Source: an uncultured Lachnospiraceae bacterium (lineage in GTDB: Bacteria > Bacillota > Clostridia > Lachnospirales > Lachnospiraceae). Taken from it: 9,293 nt of DNA. The position numbers were made by a program, and so were the translations under genes. Where the stretch lies: assembly GCA_937885345.1 (NCBI GenBank), contig CAKZZH010000004.1, forward strand, positions 1 to 9,293, given 5' to 3'. The stretch's first letter is position 1; each line of letters starts with the position of its first letter. Below are positions 1-5,927 of this stretch, one piece after another. Below the pieces are notes generated by a model, which saw only the letters and a program-made list of their open reading frames with translations, did not search any database and was not told the origin of the DNA.

Positions 1-99
1 AGAGATTGGATGCTTTTTCTATTTCTAAAATCCCTACAAAAACTTTACCCTACGGCAGACATGCACATGCTTTATCGATGCATAATCCGAATGGAATAT

Positions 100-339
100 T
101 TATATATACTCGTACATTTCCTCGGCGTCCTCTTTCTTAGTGGACTCAAGGATGCGTGTAACCTTAACCTTAACATTCTTATTTCCAAAAGAAATATCGA
201 TTATATCGCCTTCTTTGACCTCGGATGAAGCTTTGGCGACTTTGTCGTTGATACTTACACGTCCTGCATCGCAGGCCTCGTTTGCAACGGTTCTGCGCTT
301 TATAAGACGTGATACTTTAAGATATTTATCAAGTCTCAT
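100..339 (-). CDS. rqcP: S4-domain RNA-binding protein, RqcP/YabO (Hsp15-like)
   Basis: The 79-residue protein is essentially one S4 RNA-binding domain. It begins MRLDKYLKVSRLIKRR, followed by the second half of the S4 fold around residues 20-50 (ACDAGRVSINDKVAKASSEVKEGD). That is the usual length and opening of RqcP. In Firmicutes RqcP acts with RqcH on stalled 50S subunits carrying peptidyl-tRNA and supports C-terminal alanine tailing; this function is assigned by family. Two ATGs are adjacent (342-340 and 339-337). The AGGGGG ribosome site at 345-350 is only 2 bases from the first but 5 from the second, so I chose the second. It lies 110 bases downstream of hup on the same strand, the conserved Firmicute order, in which yabP/yabQ or divIC commonly follow. 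None of those is visible in positions 1-99. It is probably co-transcribed with hup. Confidence 0.88.
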   Translation of the reverse strand: MRLDKYLKVSRLIKRRTVANEACDAGRVSINDKVAKASSEVKEGDIIDISFGNKNVKVKVTRILESTKKEDAEEMYEYI

Positions 340-364
340 CATAACCCCCTGATAATATATGAAA

Positions 365-434
365 GCGAGCACCCCGGCGCTAGACTCAGGGTGCCCACAT
401 CGTTTACTGTTCTGTTAGTTCGAATCCTAACGAT
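365..434 (+). other. Structured hup-rqcP spacer with tRNA-Leu-like fragments
   Basis: Read on the plus strand, the spacer contains GCTAGACTCAGG (379-390), resembling the anticodon arm of a tRNA-Leu with anticodon CAG. Downstream lies GTTCGAATCC (418-427), matching a tRNA T-loop. The distance between them is close to that of a long-variable-arm tRNA. No complementary acceptor ends, D-arm or proper T-stem can be drawn, so it is not a functional tRNA gene. The same DNA can also fold on the minus-strand hup-rqcP transcript: GTTAG (414-418) with CTAAC (427-431), ATCGTT (399-404) with AACGAT (429-434), and GCACCC (369-374) with GGGTGC (389-394). A weak attenuator or RNA processing site is the other reading. 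Confidence 0.22.
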
Positions 435-449
435 CCTGTCAAAGATAAA

Positions 450-737
450 TTACTTCTTCTTCTTCTTGTTAACAGCATCCTTAAGAGACTGTCCAGCCTT
501 GAACTTAGGAGCCTTAGAAGCCTTAATCTTCATCTTAGCACCTGTAGCAGGATTACGACCCTCTCTTGCAGCTCTCTCAGCTACTTCGAAAGTACCGAAA
601 CCAACGAGCTGAACCTTGTTGCCCTTCTTAAGCTGATCCTCAACTGTTGCGATGAAGCTCTCAAGTGCAAGCTGAGCGTTCTTCTTAGAAAGACCTGACT
701 TTGCAGCGATTTCTGCAACTAATTCTGTTTTGTTCAT
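450..737 (-). CDS. hup: HU family DNA-binding protein
   Basis: This is a small basic histone-like protein that binds and bends DNA as a dimer and compacts the nucleoid. The 95-residue protein starts MNKTELVAEIAAKSGLSKK, which forms the helical dimerisation half. It then shows GFGTF (46-50), the beta-arm motif GRNPATG (60-66) whose proline intercalates between base pairs, and PKFKAG (77-82). All family hallmarks are present and the length is near the usual 90. The extra length is a C-terminal run of five lysines encoded by repeated AAG codons. The ATG at 735-737 has an AGGAGGAGA ribosome site (744-752) 6 bases upstream. Earlier in-frame starts would add 22 non-homologous residues and lie in the leader. 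It has its own strong promoter and is followed by rqcP. Confidence 0.96.
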   Translation of the reverse strand: MNKTELVAEIAAKSGLSKKNAQLALESFIATVEDQLKKGNKVQLVGFGTFEVAERAAREGRNPATGAKMKIKASKAPKFKAGQSLKDAVNKKKKK

Positions 738-809
738 TGCGATTCTCCTCCTAAACATTGTGTTATGGCAACCGGGGCTCTTACGACGCCACGCATCACC
801 CACAAATCA

Positions 810-838
810 TTTATAAGGTTTTTTTGCCGATTTGTCAA
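810..838 (-). promoter_or_regulatory. Sigma-A type promoter of hup
   Basis: On the minus strand a perfect -35 TTGACA (833-838) is followed, after exactly 17 bases, by TATAAA (810-815) as the -10. Transcription would start near 803, leaving a leader of about 65 bases before the hup ATG. The spacer contains an A7 tract. Strength near consensus fits an abundant protein such as HU. Confidence 0.85.
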
Positions 839-841
839 GGG

Positions 842-888
842 TTTTCGGCATTTTTTCGCCGATTTTTGCTAATTTAAAGGCATTTTTT
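842..888 (-). promoter_or_regulatory. Phased A-tracts upstream of the hup promoter (UP-element/bent DNA)
   Basis: Upstream of the hup -35 there are A-runs on the minus strand centred near 843.5, 853.5, 865 and 885.5. These spacings are close to one or two helical turns, and the A7 run inside the promoter spacer (centre ~822) keeps the phase. Such phasing is known to curve DNA, and A-rich DNA at this place can act as an UP element for RNA polymerase. The region also contains a 5-bp hairpin (845-849 with 858-862). Function is inferred. Confidence 0.4.
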
Positions 889-903
889 GTCATTTTAGAT
901 GCC
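871..903 (-). terminator. Weak terminator candidate at the end of the ABC operon
   Basis: On the minus strand GGCAT (899-903), overlapping the last codons of the ATPase gene, can pair with ATGCC (879-883). A 15-base loop lies between them, and TTTAAATT follows. Stem and U-tract are both poor, so this is only a candidate. No better terminator is visible between the operon and the hup promoter, and readthrough into hup is possible. Confidence 0.22.
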
Positions 904-1641
904 TGCAGACCGTAAAAGCGCCTTTGTATAGCCATTTTCCGGTGTAAAATACACCTTATCACAACTGCCTTCTTCAACCACTCTTCCGTTTTTCATGATC
1001 ATAACGCGACTGCATACATTGTAGACAACCCTAAGATCATGGGATATGAAAAGTATTGATATTCCAAGTTTTTCTCTAAGTTCATCCAGAAGCTTAAGAA
1101 TCTGCGCCTGAATAGTCACATCAAGCGCCGAAACGGGCTCATCCGCAATAAGAAGCTCCGGCTCTTGCATCAGTGCAATTCCTATGCACACTCTCTGCCT
1201 CTGACCGCCCGATAGCTGGCTCGGAAGTCTATCGGCATATCTTGGTCCAAGCCCTACAAGTTCAAGCATTTCAGCCGCTTTGGCCTTCATCTCGTCGCGG
1301 CTGTATCCACCCTGAACCCTAAGCGGTTCCTGAAGCAACCAGCTTACTTTATATGCAGGATTAAGGCTTCCGTAGGGATCCTGAAAAACCATTGCAGCCT
1401 TACCGTCAAGCTTGATCTCGCCGTTATAATTCTTATTGATACCGATAATCGCCTTGGCCAGCGATGATTTACCGCTTCCGGATTCACCGACAAGCCCCAG
1501 AACCTCGCCCCTGTCTATATGGCAGGACACATCATAGAGTACCTGCTTTTTACGGCCACCGCCCCCATGATAATCCCTATAAAATACATTCAGATCCTTC
1601 GTCTCAAGAATCCTGTTCTGCTTGTGTATCGCCGCTTCCAT
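895..1641 (-). CDS. Peptide/nickel-type ABC importer ATPase, second subunit (OppF/DppF/NikE-like)
   Basis: This is a cytoplasmic ATPase that energises the importer as a heterodimer with the preceding ATPase. The 248 residues carry Walker A GESGSGKS (52-59), Q-loop MVFQDPYGSLNP (Q87), signature LSGGQRQR (143-150), Walker B LLIADEP (163-169) and switch histidine in FISHD (H201). The motif QDPYxSLNP is typical of the F/E subunit. Only 27 residues separate Walker A from the Q-loop glutamine, clearly fewer than the 48 in its partner. The usual C-terminal oligopeptide extension (oligo_HPY) is absent, so it resembles the short NikE type. The upstream TGA and this ATG share one base (TGATG), indicating translational coupling. 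A GTG one codon earlier (1644) is a possible alternative start. It is the last gene of the operon. The substrate is unknown. Confidence 0.92.
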   Translation of the reverse strand: MEAAIHKQNRILETKDLNVFYRDYHGGGGRKKQVLYDVSCHIDRGEVLGLVGESGSGKSSLAKAIIGINKNYNGEIKLDGKAAMVFQDPYGSLNPAYKVSWLLQEPLRVQGGYSRDEMKAKAAEMLELVGLGPRYADRLPSQLSGGQRQRVCIGIALMQEPELLIADEPVSALDVTIQAQILKLLDELREKLGISILFISHDLRVVYNVCSRVMIMKNGRVVEEGSCDKVYFTPENGYTKALLRSAGI

Positions 1642-2441
1642 CACTGCACACCACCCTTCTTCGGTATCTTGGGAATTGCCTCGATAAGTTTCCTGGTGTA
1701 CTCATGCTGAGGGCTATTAAATACTTTTTCGCATTTTCCGCTCTCCACGATCCTGCCCCTCTTCATGACCAGCACTTTTGTGCATAGTTTACGGACAAGA
1801 CTCAGATCGTGCGAGATAAACATTATCGCCATATTCTGAGTCTTATTCAACTTAAGAAGGAGCTCGACTATCTGCTCCTGTATAGTCACATCCAGCGCCG
1901 TTGTAGGCTCATCCGCAATAAGGATCTCAGGATCGCAGATCATTGCGGCTGCGATCATTACTCTCTGACGCATGCCTCCCGAGAGCTCATGCGGATATTT
2001 GTCGTAGACACTGTGATCAAGTTCTACTTTATCCATAAGCTCAAGCGCCCTCTTCTTCCTATCTTCCTTCCCCAGATCGGTATGAAGACGAAGCGCCTCT
2101 TCAACCTGCCAGCCTACCTTCTTAACCGGATTCAGACTTGTCATCGGCTCCTGAAAGATCATCGCAATGTCATCACCCTGAATCTGTCTGAGATCATGCC
2201 TATTAAGCCCGATAAGATTCTTCCCCTTAAACATCACCTGACCGGTTATCGTAACATCCTTCCTCGAGAGAAGGCCGATAACCGTAAGCGCCGTAATGGT
2301 TTTACCCGAACCGGACTCTCCTACGATTCCCATGATTTCGCCCTTTCCAAGGGTAAAAGACAGATCCTTTATCGTCCTCTCACCGCTTTGACGATCATGG
2401 AATGTAACATTCAATTCTCTGACATTAAGTATCTCCGACAT
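1641..2441 (-). CDS. Peptide/nickel-type ABC importer ATPase, first subunit (OppD/DppD/NikD-like)
   Basis: This is an ATPase partner of the following gene at the inner face of the membrane. The 266 residues show Walker A GESGSGKT (41-48), Q-loop MIFQEPMTSLNP (Q97), signature LSGGMRQR (153-160), Walker B ILIADEP (173-179) and an FISHD switch region. FQEPMTSLNP and GGMRQRVMIA are diagnostic of the D subunit. The protein stops soon after IEAIPK, where full-length OppD/DppD proteins continue into the oligo_HPY C-terminal segment, so it is of the shorter NikD-like length. The ATG at 2439-2441 has an AGGAAAG site just upstream. It lies 44 bases downstream of the permease C gene, a gap holding only a small GCGC-GTAT-GCGC hairpin (2461-2472), and overlaps the next gene by one base. 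Confidence 0.93.
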   Translation of the reverse strand: MSEILNVRELNVTFHDRQSGERTIKDLSFTLGKGEIMGIVGESGSGKTITALTVIGLLSRKDVTITGQVMFKGKNLIGLNRHDLRQIQGDDIAMIFQEPMTSLNPVKKVGWQVEEALRLHTDLGKEDRKKRALELMDKVELDHSVYDKYPHELSGGMRQRVMIAAAMICDPEILIADEPTTALDVTIQEQIVELLLKLNKTQNMAIMFISHDLSLVRKLCTKVLVMKRGRIVESGKCEKVFNSPQHEYTRKLIEAIPKIPKKGGVQ

Positions 2442-2485
2442 TTTACTTTCCTGAACATAAGCGCGTATGCGCCTTGCACCGCGTA

Positions 2486-3295
2486 TTACTTAGAACTCTT
2501 GTTAGCGGCCGTTATACCGTCCGAGAGGAGGCTGAGGCCGAGTATCATTATAACCATTATCACGCCCGGGAAAATAGCCAGATGGGGCGCGCTGTACAGG
2601 TATGTCTGCGCTTCCGAAAGCATTGCGCCGAGACTCGCATCGGGCGGCTGTACACCGATTCCGAGATACGAGAGTCCCGCTTCCGCAAGCACCGCATTAT
2701 TAAAGCCTATAACCATTGAAGATAAAAGCACCGGAACGCAGTTGGGAAGAATGTGCACAAACATCGTCCTTATCGCAGGCACCTTCATAAGCCTTGCGTT
2801 CGTGACATAATCCCTGTCCTTCTGTTTCATGAATTCCGACCTGACCATTCGCGCAAAGCTCGGAATAAACGCGATCCCAAGTGCTATGATCACATTGTAT
2901 TTACCGGAACCGATAACACTTATCACAACCAGCGCAAGGAAGACGCCGGGGAATGCAAGGACAGCATCATTGGCTCTCATAATGATCTCATCCACAGGGC
3001 CGCCGTAATAGCCACAGAAACCGCCTATAATGATTCCGAATATAACACCTATGAGAATTGTACCCATAGCAACCAAAAACGTGTTTCCGGCGCCCTCAAG
3101 CACTCTGGAGAATACATCCCTTCCGAACTGGTCGCAGCCCATAATATGTGTAAAGGACGGAGCGGCAAGCTTAAGTGTTGGATCCATTTTCTCGGCATCA
3201 TAAGGCGTTCCGATAAGACCCCATATACATAAAACCGAGATAATGCTCGTAAGAGCGAGGCCGCATATGAAGTTAAAATTTACGAATCTCTTCAT
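2486..3295 (-). CDS. Peptide/nickel-type ABC importer permease C (OppC/DppC/NikC-like)
   Basis: This integral membrane protein of 269 residues is the second half of the translocation channel. It has an N-terminal membrane helix (about 9-29). The family motif HIMGCDQFGRDVFSRV (50-65) follows, then further membrane segments around 73-95, 113-130 and 133-147. The cytoplasmic coupling (EAA) loop lies near 160-185 (DYVTNARLMKVP through HILPN). The C-terminal signature is GLSYLGIGVQPP, with a last helix near 243-260. The loop is unusual: the conserved glycine is replaced by Lys171 and the glutamate-alanine by Thr-Asn. The start codon follows the permease B stop by one base (TGATATG), with a GGGAG site inside the upstream gene, so the two are translationally coupled. 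Confidence 0.93.
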   Translation of the reverse strand: MKRFVNFNFICGLALTSIISVLCIWGLIGTPYDAEKMDPTLKLAAPSFTHIMGCDQFGRDVFSRVLEGAGNTFLVAMGTILIGVIFGIIIGGFCGYYGGPVDEIIMRANDAVLAFPGVFLALVVISVIGSGKYNVIIALGIAFIPSFARMVRSEFMKQKDRDYVTNARLMKVPAIRTMFVHILPNCVPVLLSSMVIGFNNAVLAEAGLSYLGIGVQPPDASLGAMLSEAQTYLYSAPHLAIFPGVIMVIMILGLSLLSDGITAANKSSK

Positions 3296-3296
3296 A

Positions 3297-4241
3297 TCAG
3301 TTCTCCCTCATTCTCGGATCGATAACCCTGTATAAAATATCCACTATAAAATTAACCACCACAACGATTACGGCGATGATCATGATCACCGCCTCGGCAA
3401 CGGGGAAGTCCCTGTTGGAAATGGAAGTGATGAGGATTCTTCCGAATCCCGGTATATTAAATACCTGCTCGATAATGATCGACCCTGCGATCATATCGGC
3501 CAGCACCATTCCAAGGAAAGTAACGGTGGGTATCATTGCATTCTTAAGAACATGATTATACAGAACCCCTCGGGTTCTGTTGCCTCTCGAATATGCCGTT
3601 CTCACATAGTCTTTGTCAGCTTCATCAAGGATGGAATTACGAAGAAGCTTCGTAGTCATCGCTATCTTGGGGATTGCAACCGCAAGAGAAGGAAATACCA
3701 TATATCCAAGGAATTGCGCAACATCCTTAGTGTAGCTCACAAAGCCGCCCGGAACAAAGAGTTTGAGCGTAATACCAAAAATAAAAGTGATGAGAATACC
3801 CGAGAAAAACGGCGGTATTGCCATAATGATCTGATTGATTATCATAAAGAATCTGTCAAGCACTCCGCCCTGATGCGCCGCATTGTACACTCCAAGCGGA
3901 ATGGAAACGAGCACGATCATAAGAAATGACATCGTGATCATCGTAATGGTTATGGGTAATTTACCCGCAAGCATCTGTGATACCGGAATCGAATAACTGT
4001 AAGAGACTCCGAAATCCCCTCTTACAAAATCCCACAGCCATGCAAAATATCTGACGATAAAAGGTCTGTTAAGACCGAGCTGCTCCCTCAGATCGGCAAG
4101 CCTCTCCGGTGTCGCCTCCGTCCCAAGCTGCGCCGTTGCGGCATCTCCCGGGATGATATCAAATGCCAAAAAGACAATAAAAGACACAGCAAAAAGAGTT
4201 ATTAAAGTCGATAATAATTTCTTTAAAACCCTCTTCGCCAT
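3297..4241 (-). CDS. Peptide/nickel-type ABC importer permease B (OppB/DppB/NikB-like)
   Basis: This membrane permease of 314 residues pairs with permease C to form the channel. About six hydrophobic segments are visible (9-29, 97-118, 131-155, 175-193, 237-258, 282-302). The extracytoplasmic stretch after the first helix (PGDAATAQLGTEATPERLADLREQLGLNRP, 31-60) is typical of the B family. The EAA coupling loop is at 211-240 (DYVRTAYSRGNRTRGVLYNHVLKNA) and retains its conserved glycine, G220. The C-terminal IEQVFNIPGFGRIL (257-270) and DPRMREN tail are also family hallmarks. The ATG at 4239-4241 has AAAGGAG (4247-4253) 5 bases upstream. It follows the binding-protein gene by 70 bases. Confidence 0.94.
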   Translation of the reverse strand: MAKRVLKKLLSTLITLFAVSFIVFLAFDIIPGDAATAQLGTEATPERLADLREQLGLNRPFIVRYFAWLWDFVRGDFGVSYSYSIPVSQMLAGKLPITITMITMSFLMIVLVSIPLGVYNAAHQGGVLDRFFMIINQIIMAIPPFFSGILITFIFGITLKLFVPGGFVSYTKDVAQFLGYMVFPSLAVAIPKIAMTTKLLRNSILDEADKDYVRTAYSRGNRTRGVLYNHVLKNAMIPTVTFLGMVLADMIAGSIIIEQVFNIPGFGRILITSISNRDFPVAEAVIMIIAVIVVVVNFIVDILYRVIDPRMREN

Positions 4242-4267
4242 GTCTTCTCCTTTGTATTATTTGCGCG

Positions 4268-4295
4268 AACGTTATCACGTTTCAATTCCTTGAAT
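4268..4295. repeat. Two small palindromes between binding-protein and permease genes
   Basis: AACGT-TATC-ACGTT (4268-4281) and ATTC-CTT-GAAT (4285-4295) lie in tandem in the 70-base spacer. Small stem-loops after a binding-protein gene often limit expression of the downstream permeases or protect the upstream message, so that the binding protein is made in excess. That role is inference here; the stems are short and AT-rich. An operator for a repressor is the alternative. Confidence 0.3.
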
Positions 4296-4311
4296 CGTAT
4301 ATACCGTGCGA

Positions 4312-5823
4312 TCACTCAACTACATATAACTTTGCAAAATCCTGAATGTATGCAGGGTAGAATACATATCCGGCATACTTCTTGTTAAGCGCTACGAATG
4401 CAACCATATCCTGAATATATACGCTTGAAGCCTCGTTGGTAAGGATTGTCTCGCACTCCTTGTAGCCTGCTGTCTTCTCATCATCATCCGTTGTAAGTGC
4501 GGCTGCCTTGTATGCGGTATCATATGCTTCACTGTTAAAGTTGATGAAGTTGTTGCTTGCATCAGATACAAATCTCGATAAGAGGCTGCTTGCGGTAAGC
4601 TGTGATGCGGTAAGGCCGATCACGGTAGCCTGGTAATTACGATCCGCATATACCTCGGAAAGCCAGGTCTCCCACTCAACAAGCTTGATTTCAGCAGTTA
4701 CACCGATCTCCTTGAACTGCTCTTTAAGAACCTGTGCCGTATCAACATGCTGTGTATAGTTGCTGGGTACGGTAATGGTAAAAGTAAAACCGTCCTCATA
4801 TCCTGCTTCCTTAAGAAGCGCCTTAGCTTTGTCCACATCTTTGTTATATACATCATTAAGCTCTTCGATGTAATATTTTCCGAATGAAGGGAACATGGAT
4901 GAACCGATTTCAAATCCCTTACCGTCAGATGTAAGATCCATAATATTCTGCTGATCGGCAGCATAGCAAAGCGCCTGTCTTACAAGCACATTGTCAAAAG
5001 GCTCAACACCGTTGTTAAGGAAAAGTGCCTGAACAAGGTTCATAGGCCCTTCGTAAATCTCATAATCACTTGAAAGTTGTGCTACCTGATCTGCCGATAC
5101 TCTTGCGAAGAAGTCGACACCACCGCCGTTAAGGCTGGTGACGATAGCATCCGTATCAGCGATGATCTTGATATTTACTGTACTGATATTTGCGGGCGTT
5201 CCCCAGTAATCATCAAACTTCTCAAGCACAACCTCCTCCTGTGCGCTCCATGAAGTAAGCTTATAGGGGCCGGTTCCTATCGCCTTGGTATTGGTATTTG
5301 CATCATTGGCTGCGGGAATGATCGCTGCATCCATATATGCAAGGAACTCTGTATCCGCTTCTTTAAGGGTGATCGTTATTGTGGAATCATCACTCGTCTC
5401 AACGCTCTCGATATTAGAAAACGCCGATACAAGTGGTTCACTTCCATCCGTACCGGCGCAACGCTCTATAGAATACTTAACATCCTCTACAGTTACGGCC
5501 GTACCGTCATGGAATTTAACTCCGTCTCTTAAGGTAAAGGTATATACTTTACCGTCATCGCTTGCGTCTACTGCACTGGCAACTGCGGGAACAAGATTAC
5601 CGTCGGAATCGGGTTTCACAAGTCCTTCATAAACATTGAAGAGTATCTCCTTGGTACCTGCCGACACAGCGGTGTGAGGGTCAAGTCCGTCGAGATCCTG
5701 TGGGATTCCAACCGTAATTGAAGAGGTCGTCTGACCTTTCTTGTCGCCTGTACATGCAAACAGTGCAACAGTAAGTGACGCGAGCACAATGCTTGCAAGA
5801 ATTCTTCTGAAAGTCTTTTTCAT
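4312..5823 (-). CDS. Extracellular solute-binding lipoprotein, family 5 (peptide/nickel ABC importer)
   Basis: This is the lipid-anchored receptor that captures the ligand outside the membrane and delivers it to the permeases. The 503 residues begin with a lipoprotein signal: basic MKKTFRR, a hydrophobic stretch, and lipobox LFAC with Cys24 as the modified residue. SBP_bac_5 hallmarks follow: YTFTLRDGVKFHDGTAVTVEDVKYS (94-118), GTGPYKL (183-189) and DDYWG (204-208). The full family length is present to the C-terminus. The ATG at 5821-5823 has AAAGGAG (5831-5837) 7 bases upstream. An in-frame start 26 codons earlier would spoil the signal peptide and is rejected. It is the first gene of the operon. 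Ligand cannot be told from sequence; di- or oligopeptides are the default guess, with nickel or other small solutes possible. Confidence 0.93.
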   Translation of the reverse strand: MKKTFRRILASIVLASLTVALFACTGDKKGQTTSSITVGIPQDLDGLDPHTAVSAGTKEILFNVYEGLVKPDSDGNLVPAVASAVDASDDGKVYTFTLRDGVKFHDGTAVTVEDVKYSIERCAGTDGSEPLVSAFSNIESVETSDDSTITITLKEADTEFLAYMDAAIIPAANDANTNTKAIGTGPYKLTSWSAQEEVVLEKFDDYWGTPANISTVNIKIIADTDAIVTSLNGGGVDFFARVSADQVAQLSSDYEIYEGPMNLVQALFLNNGVEPFDNVLVRQALCYAADQQNIMDLTSDGKGFEIGSSMFPSFGKYYIEELNDVYNKDVDKAKALLKEAGYEDGFTFTITVPSNYTQHVDTAQVLKEQFKEIGVTAEIKLVEWETWLSEVYADRNYQATVIGLTASQLTASSLLSRFVSDASNNFINFNSEAYDTAYKAAALTTDDDEKTAGYKECETILTNEASSVYIQDMVAFVALNKKYAGYVFYPAYIQDFAKLYVVE

Positions 5824-5861
5824 TGTCTCTCTCCTTTTGTCATTTTTCCTCGTGGGATTAT

Positions 5862-5887
5862 TTTTTCGGACCTGTTGGTCGGAAAAA
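5862..5887. promoter_or_regulatory. Imperfect inverted repeat in the ABC operon leader
   Basis: Eleven-base arms with a single mismatch (5868 versus 5881) flank a 4-base centre TGTT. The inner arm is GACC/GGTC and the outer arm is a T-run/A-run closed by a C-G pair. It sits about 25 bases downstream of the predicted transcription start and 38 bases before the first start codon. It could be a repressor operator or, in RNA, a leader hairpin. A second hairpin (5896-5901 with 5908-5913) lies at the very 5' end of the predicted transcript. Confidence 0.45.
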
Positions 5888-5918
5888 CAGGGCATGAACA
5901 CTTCCTTGTGTCCGACAT

Positions 5919-5927
5919 ATTATATCA
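5919..5927 (-). promoter_or_regulatory. Extended -10 promoter of the ABC importer operon
   Basis: On the minus strand TATAAT (5919-5924) is an exact -10 hexamer, preceded by TGA (5925-5927) to give the extended -10 form TGnTATAAT. The expected -35 position 17 bases upstream holds only TTTTAA, a weak match, as is usual for extended -10 promoters. Predicted start is near 5912, leaving a leader of almost 90 bases. This also shows that Firmicute-type sequence extends at least to about 5927. Confidence 0.7.

Noticed and set aside
1..99. Possible start of a yabP or divIC-like gene downstream of rqcP.
   Set aside because: On the minus strand every ATG in this stretch meets a stop within a few codons and no ribosome site leads to an open frame.
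365..440. Functional tRNA-Leu gene.
   Set aside because: Acceptor stem, D-arm and a proper 5-bp T-stem with 7-base loop cannot be formed; kept only as a speculative remnant.
845..867. Hairpin followed by TTTTT on the plus strand (845-862), read as a terminator.
   Set aside because: There is no plus-strand gene upstream for it to terminate; the 5-bp stem is weak and more likely reflects the A-tract-rich hup promoter region.
1809..2810. Long plus-strand ORF (333 codons).
   Set aside because: It lies opposite two well-supported importer genes whose motifs are intact; the translation is low-complexity, rich in basic residues and without recognisable domains. It is an antisense shadow.
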